From Cladopsammia gracilis (lineage: Eukaryota > Cnidaria > Anthozoa > Scleractinia > Dendrophylliidae), in NCBI GenBank assembly GCA_022457155.1, contig JAJGOT010000436.1, positions 312,001-376,000 of the forward strand: a DNA stretch of 64,000 nucleotides, given 5' to 3'. The position numbers and the translations under genes were made by a program. Below, in pieces: positions 51,551 to 62,778 of this stretch (the stretch's first letter is position 1; each line of letters begins with the position of its first letter). The notes under the pieces were generated by a model. It ran no database searches, was not told the DNA's origin, and worked only from the letters and a program-made list of their open reading frames with translations.

Positions 51551-53857
51551 GTGGACTTTTGTCCGGGGGGGTTCTTCCTTCTTCTTTATAGAAGCTATAT
51601 TAGGGCATTGAAGATATGGTTGGTTAAACCGGTTAGGATTTCAAGAGGGGCGTCACATACTGCACCTAAAATTTTTGGGGAGCACCCCGGACCTATTGTT
51701 AATTTCCCTAGGGTATTGGGATGTCAGAACTTGTCAAGAACTTGTCATATCTCACATTACGTTACCGCAAAGGCATTAAGTTCTTCTTAAGTTTCGATAT
51801 CTCACGTTACCTTTAGAAGGGTAAAAATAGGTCAAATGCGTTTTTTGGCAAACGCAGTTTGAGAATTTCACGGTGTATTTTAACGAATGGCGGCGTTTTA
51901 AGAAAGTTAAATGGGACGGGAAAGTTTGTGCTTTAATAAGAGCGATATGGCAGAGCAAAATTTGCGTTTGTTCTATTTTTGAAACATTGCTATTACGGTT
52001 TGATTATGCAATAGTTTGGGTAAGACGTCATAGTTTTGTTGATTTAGCTACCGTGCACAAGTGTCCGACTGAATTTGTTTTTCGGGAGGAAATTTTTGCG
52101 GGTCGCAGAGACAGCTAAAATTTCTGGTTCTTTTTGCAATTCTTCGACAACCACAAAGTGATTACAAAGCTCACTGTCGTTGCAGATAAAAATTAAACTG
52201 ATCACAGTACGCGGGTGGCGGCTTAGAATTTTAAACATGAACGCTTATCAGCATAAGTGGAAAAGCGTTATTTCCTGAATTATTCTAGTGCTCTCACGCA
52301 AGTATGAACCTACCTGCCATGATCTATCAAGAAACGAAACACAATTATTATCAATTCGCTGTTCTGACTCGAATGAGTTAAAATTTTATATTCAAGTTCC
52401 GATGATTAGAATTTCATTGCATTCTCAAATGCTTGTTCATTTGGCTCGGATGGTTTTATGCCGGTGGATTTTCAAGATCAGTTGCTTATACGCGCCACAC
52501 TGTGAAAGAAATTTCCGGGAAAGTTTAAAATTTTACAAGATTTTGGTCTATTCTCTTGCCAAATAATGCCATTTCAATGTAATCGATTTTTGTTACAGTT
52601 AGCGTAAACTTCGAGTTCTACGAAGGGTTCGAGTTTAATCAATTTTTGCATAACCGGAATTCAACTGGATAAAAATGTACGACGATAAGTCGTGCACTTG
52701 TAATAAGCTGAGCGTGCAAGGCCTAGCCGTGTGGTTTTAACGCAATGAGAAGTTCGTAGACAATATTATAATTAAGGCCTTTAATTCAATCATTAATTCA
52801 AATGGATGGACTCAATACCTATTTAGTTTACTCTTAATTCAAAAGATAAATAGTATTGAAATATTTATGAAGAGGAATTTAACCGTTGCACCCCCTTAAA
52901 ACTGTATTTTTCTATATCCTTGGTGCACTGTATTAAATTTTTCTTAATAGGTTTTTAGAAGACTTACCTTCTACTTGCAGCTGAAAATGCTAGGCTTAAA
53001 CGTAGCAGTCGCTAGACTGTCAAAAATGCCAACGAAGGTTTTAGCGAGCTCCCCGCAGCTATAAAGCGTAGCAAATACAAGCTAAAATTACAGCCTTTAC
53101 TGAGATACTTACGATACGACCTAAAACAGATCGCTGCATTCACCCCTCTCATAAAATAGAAGTCTGTATACGGGTGAACATTTCAAGTTCGTTTACCAAC
53201 AGGTTCAACTGAACTGACTGAAAATTCTAAAAACTGACAGGAATCTTCTGCGACACCTTCTTTCAACAACCTTGACGGGCTTTTTTAATTTCGTTCCTAT
53301 TACAAATTAACTTATCGTCTCTTTCGTAGAAAAATACGTAAACATTGGGAACATCAAACTTTAAGAGGGTATAAAGGAAAAGTAACACACATCTGAACAG
53401 CGCCACCATTTTGGACGGCAATCTATCCGTTCCGATGTTAATCGCGTAACTCTTTCCTCCTTTCCGGTTCTAGATTTCTGTTCGTGAAATGACCAGATCA
53501 AAACCTCCCCGAAAATAACCTTCAGGCTGATTAGGGTATTACATTTCACAATTCCAAACCTGAAAAACTTAGAAATTACAAAAAAAAATAAACATAAATA
53601 TATAGCGTTAAATAACGCGAAAACGGGAGGATTTTTTCCGGATATGTCATTGACACTATCCATTAGATTATTACAGTGGAACTCAATTCATTCTATAGGT
53701 GTCAGAACATTCACTGAAGCGTGATGCTTGAAGTTGTTTCTCGCGGTGAATTTGCCTGTAAAGAGCTGTAAACCCGGCGCAGCTTTTTCTCGACAGCTAC
53801 AGTGAGCTTACTTTACCATTTTGTAAACAAGGCCAAACACACGACAAATTAATCTAG
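51551..53857. other. No gene recognised
   Basis: The frames seen here are short and featureless. A poly-T run and CCAGAAAAA repeats lie just before it (51260-51470). Confidence 0.4.
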
Positions 53858-54182
53858 CACTGGTAAATGAGGGTGCTAATGGGGGTACCCAATTGTCAGT
53901 TAACTACTATTTTTTCGGCCAATTGTCAGTTAACAAGAGGCTACACTAGTAGCCTATACTCATGCGCTTGTATAAGAAAGTTTTATGTTTTTCTTTTTTA
54001 ACTGGGTCACGCTGTCGGAAATCGGTTCATTTCAATATTTTCATTCACTGATCTTATCAAGTGATTTAGCTTGACAAGTAGGAAATTACGTATATCAGTA
54101 AGGCTTTTAAATTTGCAAAGTTCAGATAAGGTTACTTTACAGGCCATGTGAATGACCAGAGTGAATGCGTTTTCGGGATTGG

Positions 54183-54360
54183 TAGCCTGTTCTAGGCGTT
54201 CAGATAGTGGGGAAAGTGCGAATAGTTGGGGAAGGCGCGAAGAAAAGCGAGCGAAAAAATTCCCTCGCCTCGCCTCCCGCAATTTTTTTCGCTCGCTTTT
54301 CTTCGCGCCTTCCCCAACTATTCGCGCTTTCCCCACTATCTGAACGCCTGGAACAGGCTA
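54183..54360. mobile_element. 178-bp near-perfect hairpin MITE, TAGCCTGTTCCA family, copy 3
   Basis: Arms of about 80 bp (TAGCCTGTTCTAGGCGTTCA... and ...TGAACGCCTGGAACAGGCTA) around a CCTCGCCTCGCCTCCC centre. It shares GCGCGAAGAAAAGCGAGCG with copy 1. Confidence 0.9.
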
Positions 54361-54980
54361 CGGGATTGGTGAACATTGTGACTTAAGATCTAGGGACTTT
54401 GCGATTAAATCATTCTTACTTGAGAATTGTCATGGACTTCTTGTGCCAAACAGAGGCGTTCGCGACAACGCACCCCTTCCCTCTCAACGAATTTTGCGTG
54501 ACATAAGCCTTGTTTTGTTTACATAAAACCAGAGACAGAGAAATGTATGGAAAACTAAAACAAAAACTGGCCCCCAAAATTTGTCAGTAGAACTCTTTGC
54601 CGTGTAGCTTTAGTTAATATATTTTTTAGAACAGCCGCTTTACGAAACTTATTCGACATTAGATTCTCATACAAAAACCATAATTTCTCACCTGTCAAGA
54701 TAGCTTCCAAAACCGTAATAAGGATCGTCAGTAAGATGTCTGTTTGATACAGGATCGTACACAGAGAGTATGGGAAGGAAAAAAAACGAAACTCACTGAT
54801 GCTTGTGTCCAATAAAATACCAACGGTGTGTCCACTTACTTTGGAGTCTGCTTAATACAGGTTTTAGTGTAATCAGAAATCTTACTCATTTAATCTAACA
54901 CTGAAAAGGGCTCGTGTGGTCAAACCCGGGGTCAACCCGCGTTCGCGTGCTAGGACAAAATGACGAAACAAAATACATAC

Positions 54981-55152
54981 CATGTATCTCACTTGTCGCA
55001 CTTCCCATTAGAAAAGGTAGCTCCATTTCCAACTGAGCCTTTGTAACAGCTTTCCCGTCGATCTTCTCTAATCGGAACAACTTTAAATCAAACTCACCGA
55101 GTCCAAACTTTCCGCTTATTGTTTGATTATATGTCCATTGAATTGTGCTTTG
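54981..55152 (-). CDS. Possible host exon
   Basis: The open minus-strand stretch includes ISGKFGLGEFDLKLFRLEK and ELPFLMGSATSEIH, ending at a consensus donor CATG/GTATGT. No clear acceptor is visible and no family is recognised. Confidence 0.2.
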
Positions 55153-55451
55153 TCATGTCAAACGGTATGCGACTTATGTGTCATTCGAATGCCGATCCTT
55201 TGTCATCATCTCGATAAAAACTCAGAATAACTTTGACCACGCCACTCGACGCCATCACGGAGATCAAGGTCACCACTCTACGACCCTGGTACCTTTCGCA
55301 TATAATATCGGTTAATATGTCACCTGGTCACGCAGCGAGGCAGGTAAAAGTCACAAAATAGCTTTGCTGTTAGGAAAAAACTACATGTATGTTGCTTTTA
55401 TTAACAACAACAATCGTTAATTTAGTATAATTAATAGAATGTCACTTAACT

Positions 55452-56761
55452 GTTACCGTATGTTCTCGATTAAACGCCGGCCTCCGAATAAACGCCGGGT
55501 ATAATAGAGGAAGTTGTAAGTAAGCTCCTCAAACGTTTGTTTGTGGTATAATAAACTTAAGATTTAAGGGCAAGGTACAAGGCTGCCAAGAAAAACGAAT
55601 AATAACCCTTTCTTAAATCAAAGGCTCCTTAGAGCCAACCCGTGAATTTGAAATGCTAACGCGTAACGCAATATTGCGGTAAGCTTATGTTTTCAATAAG
55701 GATTAATTTGACAAACGCAAAAAATAAAAATACAGTACATCACTTTCATAATGTTCAGTCCGAAGAAGAAAGGAAAAAGAAAAGAAAAGAAAAAAAACGG
55801 CCCCCGAGTGTTATCGCGAAACGTCTAGAATTTAGATTTTGTCTTTTTTTATCAGTTTTCTACGTTCCGTGTATGTCGCTTTCACTTATTAATTAGTTGT
55901 CCTTCATTAGTTCTATTGTTTACTTTGTCTTCAGTGTTATCACGACGTCGTTAAGGTTACGTAATTTGTCAAGTTTTGTGCATAAATTCAGTCCTGAATG
56001 TCAGCGTTTTTATCAGAATTTTACAGAAGGTTTACCGTTTGCAGCGTATATTTTTTATATCGTTAAGTCAGGACACCGTTAAGGTAATGTTTTGTAGTCG
56101 CATTCATACAATTGTAGGTTTCTACGTACGTTTCTTTAGGTATTTGCTTTGTTTTCTTTTTCCCGTACTTTCTTAACTTTGTATTTTTCGTTCACCTTGT
56201 ACAGTACCGTCGTTGGAGTGCGGATTTGTAATAAACTAGAGCACAAGACGCGTGACTTCGGTTACACCGAGCGAGATTCGAACCTGGGCCTTTCGGCTAT
56301 AAGTCCGCACTTCACACCACTCAACCACCGTGACCACTGACTTGAAATGGGATAAATTTTATTACTTGAAGATAGATAACCATCAAAGCGCGTGTCTCAG
56401 TTGAAAATTCCTTTTAGATTGATTAAGACTCCAAATGCGAAACATCTTTAAGCTTATTGTGGTTTATATTCGTTCACACCAATTAAGTTATTGTTATCGC
56501 TGGATTCACGCTGTTCTTGTTACAAAACACATTCGTAACAAAGCATTACGTCACTAAGTTTACAGCTGATGGAAGGAGTGAGCGAGTGACTCATTTGCAT
56601 ATCTGTCGCCGTTACCGATAATCCGTTCATTACGCATGCGCGTGTATTCACGGGTTAAAAATGGCGGGCGAGAAAAAACTGCTGATACAAAGAAACGCCG
56701 GGTCCACAAGGCCAAGTTTGAAATAAACGCCGGGGGCATTTAATAGAGAAAATACGGTAAC
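55452..56761. mobile_element. About 1.3-kb nonautonomous TIR element
   Basis: The left end GTTACCGTATGTTCTCGATT is matched in inverted form by the right end (…AATAGAGAAAATACGGTAAC), and AAACGCCGG motifs recur just inside each end. It contains a tRNA-like sequence at 56237-56334 and no transposase. Confidence 0.75.
56237..56334 (-). mobile_element. tRNA-like (SINE or pseudo-tRNA) sequence
   Basis: On the minus strand an A-box-like GTGGTTGAGTGGT and a B-box-like GGTTCGAATCT (one mismatch to consensus) are about 35 bp apart. Acceptor-stem pairing and a CCA context are not convincing, so I do not call a functional tRNA gene. Confidence 0.55.
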
Positions 56762-57310
56762 TTTTCATTTATCAGTTAACTACTATATTTTTGGGCAATT
56801 GTCAGTTAACTGTTAACCCCATTAGCACCCTCCTAAATGCACTGGTATTCTGAATTTCACTTTTGCCGGAACGCAATTGGCATGAAAACAAAACGAAACT
56901 CGCGAGATAATAATGCCTTTTGTCACAACATTTCACCCACGACTGAAAAACCTTAAACAAATACTGATGAAAAATGGAGCTTCGTTCAAAATCAACCATT
57001 CCTGAAAACTATTTACAAAACGCCGCCTAACACATCATTCAAGACGTAAATCACTTAACGACATACTCATAACAGCCAAACTTTGAAAGCTAATGTAAAT
57101 GCATCGCAACCGCAAAACCACATAGCGGAGTCGGTGCAGGCCTGTCATGAACCTCATTTCAATCTAAGGGAAACTAAAAAAGTGACCGCCAGGAGTGGTG
57201 CCCTGTTTATCCGCTCCAGACCCAATATCTTCTATATAAGTGCGTCCATAGCAGACGTGACCGAAAAATGACCACGTGATCACCATTTTCCCGCCATTTT
57301 TCACGTCAAA

Positions 57311-57320
57311 ATATATAAAA
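57311..57320 (+). promoter_or_regulatory. TATA-like box
   Basis: ATATATAAAA lies about 130 bp upstream of a 43-codon frame starting at 57448. Confidence 0.3.
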
Positions 57321-57447
57321 CAGCAGACTTGATACTTTAGCTAACTACAAAACTTTCCGTTTCATTATTCAAGAGTAGGAACAGCAAAATACCATAAATT
57401 TTGACTTTCGTTCTATTTTCGAATACTGCTGGAGAGCTGAAAAAGAA

Positions 57448-57579
57448 ATGGCTGATGGAGCGATGTCTGCTAAACAAAGCTCAAATTGTCCTGGCATGGG
57501 GACAGGCAGCTCTAGAGAAATGACATGTTGTTACGGTCTCCTTCCATTAGATTCGGCACATGTGAAGTTCAATGTTTGA
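57448..57579 (+). CDS. Short ORF (43 aa), unknown
   Basis: MADGAMSAKQSSNCPGMGTG opens a 43-codon frame with an AAAGAAATGG start context downstream of a TATA-like box. It could be a first exon or chance. No homology is recognised. Confidence 0.2.
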   Translation: MADGAMSAKQSSNCPGMGTGSSREMTCCYGLLPLDSAHVKFNV

Positions 57580-58208
57580 ACCTGGCCATACTTTAAAGAA
57601 TATTAAAGATTCAGGCACCATTTGTTGTGTCAATTGATATTTTGGTAATTAATATTAATATGTTATCTGATCAGATATAAAGTCATTGCACGTGACGTAT
57701 TATCGATCACTTGATAGGTTTGTGGGCTTTTTATTGTTTTGAAATTGCAGCAATCTATTGTATTTGATTTAGAAAGTCTTTTCCATTGTCAAATATCCCA
57801 ACAGAAAATAGACAATGAATAACTGAAAATGCACTGTGTAAATTGAACCAACAACACATCTTCATCGTCAATTAGCTAGCAAGGGGGGAAAAGTCTTTCA
57901 CTTTCACTTCACTAACATCAAAATTATTTAAATTCACACTCGTGATTATTTGTTACTCATAACTTTTTTTGACTTGCACCAACACGAATGTTCAAACTTT
58001 CTCTCAATCTTCTCTGTCCTGCCAAGAACCATATCCAGTTGACTACTGCGCCTCGCATTTTCTACATAATGTCTGATTCTACAACGCCATCTTTACCATA
58101 TTTATTTTATATTTATTTTAGATTCTTCTTTTTTAACCTCATGTTCCAACGCATTAACGAGATGGCTTTAAGAGCCCTTTGATTTAATTTTTTTTCTCCC
58201 TATATAAA

Positions 58209-59701
58209 ATGTGGGTTTTGATAGATGCTTTCACGCAACAGCGCCTCAGTGAAAGATTTTCGTCCCAGGCGGCTCTTGCCAGATTCATGAAGTTCTCCCC
58301 TAAATATCTCAACAAGGCAATCAACGAAGGGAAGAATGTTTTTTCTTTCCGAGGCAGAGAAGTCAGGGTTGCGAACCAAACTGCTGCGCGATTTGAAGTT
58401 CGTGATTCTCCCAAAGGGTCGCCCCTGAAAAGCTTTGAGACTATGGCGGAGATGGCTCAGTGGATTGGAGTGACGCGTCAGGCGGTTTATGCCGCCTTCA
58501 ATAGATTCTGCGATCACGAAGGTCGTTTTGTCAAGAAAGATGGGGAGAAATTCTTCCTGTCAAGAACCTTCGTAAAAGGACCGTTGGTCAATCCTTGGTT
58601 GGAAGATGAAACGCCGGCTCCAAAGAAGATTCAATCCATTCCCGTCCGCATCATCACGGAATCAACAATAGCAACTTTCCCCAGCATATCAGCGGCCACA
58701 AATGATCTGGGCATTGATGCGGGAACTATTCGCAATGCTTTGAAGAGTGGGGGAAACAGCTTCACTAGAAGAAGTGACGGAAAAAAATTCAGGGTGGAGA
58801 AAGTGGAGAAACCGACACCGCCATCTCTTCCTCCCAGGCCCATCCCCCAACCGCGACGACTTCCGCCTATTCCCTTTCCGCGTCATATTCCCCCAGTCCT
58901 CTAACCGCGAAAACCAAAAGAGGAACAAGTTCCGCCTATTCCCTTTCCGCGTCATATTCCCCCAGTCCTCTTGCCGCGAAAACCAAAAGAGGAACGACTT
59001 CCGCCTATTCCCTTTCCGCGTCATATTCCCCAGTCCTCTTGCCGCGAAAACCAAAAGAGGAACGACTTCCGCGTATTCCCTTTCCGCGAAAACCAAAAAA
59101 GGAACAAGTTCCGCCTATTCCCTTTCCGCGTCATATTCCCCCAGTCCTCTTAACGCGAAAACCAAAAGAAGAACAAGTTCCTTCTCCGGAAGTGAAATCT
59201 CCTGCAGATTCGCTTCCTTCTCCAGAAGTGAAATCTCCTGCAGAGGAGGTGGACTGGATCAACCTATCACCTCGCGAACAAAAAGAATATGCAGAAAGAC
59301 GAGAAAGGGAAATAGCTGAAAATCTCGCTAGGATGGTTGCAGAAGAGGAGGCAGCAGAGGCTGCAGCAGAGGAACGACACATGTTAAATCGCAAAGCCGT
59401 TTTGAAAAGCGTGATAAAAGCCTTCAAAGGTTACACTCCATGGGAAGAGGAAGGCGTGGGCAGGCTAGCAGGCGAAGACGACCAGATGGTGATATTCAAT
59501 AGAGACACAGGTGACTATGGCACTGTGAAAGATTATGATGGTTTTGCCGAGTTCTTTAAAAATCGCGATTATCATTCTTTCCCTGACCGACAAACATTTA
59601 ATTTTTATCTTCCAGCAGGACAATGGCGGTTTAGCGCACGACCATATCCTTGGCCGATCGAGGAAGACTGGGGGCGAATCACATTTATCAAGAACGACTG
59701 A
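58209..59701 (+). pseudogene. NUMOD1/IENR1-like DNA-binding repeat protein with proline-rich repeats
   Basis: The first 231-aa frame has three helix-turn-helix-like repeats of the NUMOD1/IENR1 type, each ending in a (G)xxFxV-like strand. They are SSQAALARFMKFSPKYLNKA (about 18-37), TMAEMAQWIGVTRQAVYAAF and SISAATNDLGIDAGTIRNAL. Such modules bind DNA in intron endonucleases and occur in large-DNA-virus proteins. A tandem 23-aa Pro-rich repeat (PPIPFPRHIPPVL type) follows. A TAA at 58902-58904 and a one-base loss near 59030 break the frame. The frame then continues (59039-59701) through a Glu/Ala-rich helix (AEEEAAEAAAEE) to a C-terminal domain (KSVIKAFKGYTPWEEEG, DRQTFNFYLPAGQWRFSA). TATATAAA directly abuts the ATG. 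No nuclease domain was seen. Confidence 0.6.
58858..59155 (+). repeat. 69-bp in-frame minisatellite
   Basis: About 4.3 units of TTCCGCCTATTCCCTTTCCG...AACCAAAAGAGGAA, period 69 bp (23 codons). One unit is shortened. The first has CTCTAA where later units have CTCTTG, creating the stop that ends the first frame. Confidence 0.92.
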
Positions 59702-59740
59702 GGCATCTTTTTCATTTCCCCAGAAATGAAAAATCTTCGC

Positions 59741-60253
59741 TCATTCATACAACAAATCATATTTCTTCTCACATTTCTCCAAATCCAACCCCAAATCAAT
59801 CACAATTCCATCAACCGCCTCCATTGCAGGAAGGAATTCACTTCGGTCAAATTTTCCACTCCTCAAGGCAAAACGCAACTCAGCCAATGTTTTTTCATAG
59901 GTGGTGAACGCGAACTTCGCCATGTCAATTTTGTTTCCATATTTCTTCAACTCATTCCCTGTTTTGACGACCAATCCTGCACCTGAAATCACTCTCAAAA
60001 CGATGGGATTCATTGTTGCTGCCCCTGCGATCGTTCCAATCGCAACAAGAGCGGAAGATGCCAAATTCATAAACAAATGCATTCTCTTGAAATGTTTGTG
60101 AGCTCTTTTCAAACACCAAAATCTTTTGTGATAGAATCGGAAGAGTTGCTTGATTTCGGTCAGTTTTTCTTCCCCAATGCATGGGTTGATGTGATTGAAA
60201 TTGAAGATGGATTTCTGTCGGCATGGTTTCTCCATTTTGAAAAACATAATCAT
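59741..60253 (-). CDS. Virus-like protein with a hydrophobic segment (up to 170 aa)
   Basis: The N-terminal region has a basic-aromatic FRFYHKRFWCLKRAHKHFKR, then a Gly/Ala-rich hydrophobic stretch MNLASSALVAIGTIAGA and VISGAGLVV, able to form one or two membrane helices. A charged C-terminal helical region follows (KIDMAKFAFTTYEKTLAELR, RSEFLPAMEAVDGIVIDLG). It starts within a few bases of the fibre gene's stop (60250), which suggests co-transcription. The start may be 60253 or the ATG near 60235. I recall similar hypothetical proteins in cnidarian gene sets but no named family. The frame is intact. Candidate role: membrane or virion component. Confidence 0.5.
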   Translation of the reverse strand: MIMFFKMEKPCRQKSIFNFNHINPCIGEEKLTEIKQLFRFYHKRFWCLKRAHKHFKRMHLFMNLASSALVAIGTIAGAATMNPIVLRVISGAGLVVKTGNELKKYGNKIDMAKFAFTTYEKTLAELRFALRSGKFDRSEFLPAMEAVDGIVIDLGLDLEKCEKKYDLLYE

Positions 60254-62071
60254 ATTTCAATCAACATTGCAACGCTTGCTGTTAGAATGGAACTTGCTTT
60301 TTTAAGACTAATATGTAAATTATGATGTTCTCTCACAACGAAATTGAAAGTATAAGATATAGTATGTATACTGCCAAGTCGTACACCATTAACTTGTGAG
60401 CTTTGTGCCCCTGCAGCAACTTTCACAGCTGTTCTTAAATGATTCAATACTTTTTGTGGATCACTCGATTTTACTTGCAAAACTATCTTTTTGATTGTGA
60501 AGTCTACCCCAAAAGCATATGGTGAGGCAAGATTATTTGAGAAAAAAAATTTATAAGGGTCTTTGCTGGAATCATATTCCCCAATAATGATTGATTTTGA
60601 ATGGGAGCGAAGCGACGAATTCAACAACTTTTTCCCATTCAAATCCAAGTCAGTCTCCATGACCATCTTTTGATTTTCAAAAGCGAAAGGGGAATCATAA
60701 ACGCTGCTTTCAACATCAGGTTGAGAACCCGCAATGCCATATATGATCAGATTTGCATCTCCTTCTGGAGTTGATTCGGCAGTTCCCCGCCATTTCAGAT
60801 CCAGGTAGATGAATTCAGGTGGAGTGATCTCCCATTTATGCATGTGGATGATGGATCGGGTATAATCGGCGGAGCCACCAGCAAACTTCTTTGTTGATTG
60901 TTGATTAATATTCAGGCTGGTGCACACGACATTAACACTAACACCATCCATTGACGCGGGGAAGAATTCAATGCACACGGTGTATTCTCCCTCTGGAAGT
61001 TGATACATATTGAATCCAAGTCTCCCAGAATATTCATTAAAATGATCTTGGTTATTTTCAAATCATAAGCCTTCTTGTTGAAAAGATGCGGCGAACTTGA
61101 AAAATCAGTTATTCCAGTTACTGACATATTATGTTTAGAGCTGGATTCATCCACATCTTCCATCAGATAGCGGAATGCGTCCTTTGGATGCGAGGTTGAA
61201 GTGATATGTGATTCATTTACATATTTTTTGAGCTTATTTTCTAATTCTATCGTGTGAACTACCACATCTCCTATCTTGAGATTAAGTTGTCCATAAACAT
61301 AAGATTTTGGCGCGGGTTGATGATCAAGAGTTGGCGCTGCAATATTGTTGATTTGTTGCGAGTTCATATCCAGGTTTCCAGTCATTGTTCCACCTTCCAA
61401 CGAAAGATTTTTCGCGGATTGGCTGTCCACATATCTTTTGTTTGCGCCTTGATCGGCAACTTCGAGATCTTTCACGTTAAAAATGGTGTGATTTCCCATA
61501 TCCAAACTAGTTTCCATTGGAAACGCCTCTTTGCGGCTGAGAAAGATATTCTTGACATCATTATAAGAAACAAGGTTGTTATAATGCGCTCCCAAATCAC
61601 GCCATGTTTGTTGTTTTGATTGGACAACATTGAAACGTTCTTTCAAATCAATATCCTTCGTGACTTCATGTGCCTGGGCATTGGGGTGGAATTTTTTCAG
61701 AGTGATCATATTGACAGCAGAAGGATCATTGTCTTCATCAGTGTCCAGATTTGTGATCAGTTTGCGATTCATTTTTATTTCCCCGGGGTTGATAAGTTTT
61801 TGCCCCTGAGATCAAGATCCCCAGTCATATGCGAGGAACCATCAACCTAAAGTGAATCTGCCTTCAGTTGAATTGCCAGCGTGTCAACTTGATGTTTTGT
61901 GACTGCATCCGAATTCCCCGTTCCTTCGGCGACATTGGTCACTTTTTTGTTTTGAATATCATAATCCCCTGAAGATGTTAATTTAAAACCAACGCCCGGC
62001 AGTCCATCTTTTCCATCTTTTCCTCCCTGGAAGGTGCTTGTTGCAGAAAGTAGTCCATTTGAATAGCTCAT
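60250..62071 (-). pseudogene. Collagen- and phage-fibre-like structural protein (broken)
   Basis: The likely start is ATG 62071 (MSYSNGLLSATSTFQGG), followed by a short collagen-like GGKDGKDGLPGVG. Repeated fibre modules come next: DIQNKKVTNVAEGTG...DAVTKHQVDTLA, NRKLITNLDTDEDNDPSAV and GNHTIFNVKDLEVADQGANK with KRYVDSQ. This M-x-G-x-I-x-N...DA-x-x-K-x-YVD pattern is that of phage tail-fibre shaft repeats. The C-terminal 250 residues (60250-61008) form a beta-rich domain (SIIIGEYDSSKDPYKFFF, SYTFNFVVREHHN), a candidate receptor-binding head. A stop at 61847-61849 and frameshifts near 61815 and 61040 inactivate it. A viral attachment-fibre role is inferred. Confidence 0.65.
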
Positions 62072-62072
62072 T

Positions 62073-62727
62073 TTAACGTCTTTCATCAAAATTTTTAGCG
62101 ATCCATTTCCTTGGCTTATCCACATACAGGAAAGAGAACGGATCATGCGTTGCTTTCAGATAATCTTCTTTGTTGACATTGTTTTCCCTGCAGATCGCCG
62201 TAATTTCTTTGTTGCTTGGGAATTCGAAGATGCAAAAAGATGAGCAATTCAGGCGGATATCTTTTGGCATTTGGAAATAACTTTGCTAAAGATAAATCAC
62301 AGAGCAATTGCGATGTCTGTCCTGAATAAAACAATCAATCAATGGCTTTTGATTCTTCTCGCAAACAAAATCATCGAAAACAACCAGCTTTTGGTTCTCC
62401 CCTGATAATGCCGAAACTGGGATGATTTCATCCGGAGATGCTTCCACAACATCATACCGAGCTTCTTTGCTGATTGGACGAAATTTTTTCAGCAGATGAT
62501 GATATTTGGATTGTTCAAGATTTTTCGCATAGAGATAGATTTTATCGTAATACAGCAGCGGGCGGAGGATCATATCCAGAATGAACATTTGTTTTCCCCG
62601 ATCCTGAAGGACCACAGGTCAGCATTCTGAAAGCTCGATCAGGCATGAAATCGAGCAGCTGCTCGAAATTGGTGATTGGGTCATGGCAATCATAATTTGG
62701 GATCTTCATTTTATTGATGAACATCAT
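62073..62727 (-). pseudogene. A32/FtsK-HerA-type DNA-packaging ATPase (broken)
   Basis: Walker A RMLTCGPSGSGKTN (about residues 34-47 from the ATG at 62727), a strand-helix segment KIYLYAKNLEQSKYHHLLKK, Walker B KLVVFDDFV, and a C-terminal motif RHRNCSVIYL then QMPKDIRLNCSSF with the Arg/Asn of the sensor region. Total size (about 215 residues) fits the short packaging ATPases of Polinton/adintovirus-type and related viruses, which pump DNA into capsids. A frameshift follows Walker A near 62590, and a TAG at 62286-62288 interrupts the last third, in frame. The end (62073) abuts the fibre start (62071). Confidence 0.8.
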
Positions 62728-62778
62728 GTTCTACATCTTGTTGAACATGATGTTCAACATCTTGTTCTTCATAATAAA
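62728..62778. promoter_or_regulatory. Divergent intergenic region with inverted repeat
   Basis: The 51 bp between the ATPase and structural-candidate starts contain repeated (A)ACATSWTGTT motifs that can pair (CATCTTGTTGAACATGATG around TTCAACATC). It is likely a bidirectional promoter, by position only. Confidence 0.35.

Larger units (their letters stand above)
53858..56846. repeat. Inverted repeat pair (about 75 bp) 2.9 kb apart
   Basis: GGGTGCTAATGGGGG...CAATTGTCAGTTAACTACTA at about 53858-53940 occurs inverted at about 56773-56846 (TAGTAGTTAACTG...CCCCATTAGCACCC). Short CAATTGTCAGTTAAC direct repeats occur within each. It may be the TIRs of a nonautonomous DNA element of about 3 kb hosting two other elements. 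Confidence 0.65.

Noticed and set aside
54555..54812. An 85-aa minus-strand membrane-like frame
   Set aside because: Hydrophobic composition only, no splice support or recognisable family.
56237..56334. A tRNA gene on the minus strand
   Set aside because: A and B boxes are present, but the acceptor and anticodon arms do not pair convincingly; treated as a tRNA-like repeat.
57988..58182. A 64-aa plus-strand frame before the viral DNA-binding gene
   Set aside because: Low-complexity Phe/Leu-rich and ended by chance-like sequence; no start context or motif.
58201..58208. TATATAAA as the promoter of the gene at 58209
   Set aside because: It directly abuts the ATG, too close for a standard TATA-initiator spacing unless the true start lies downstream.
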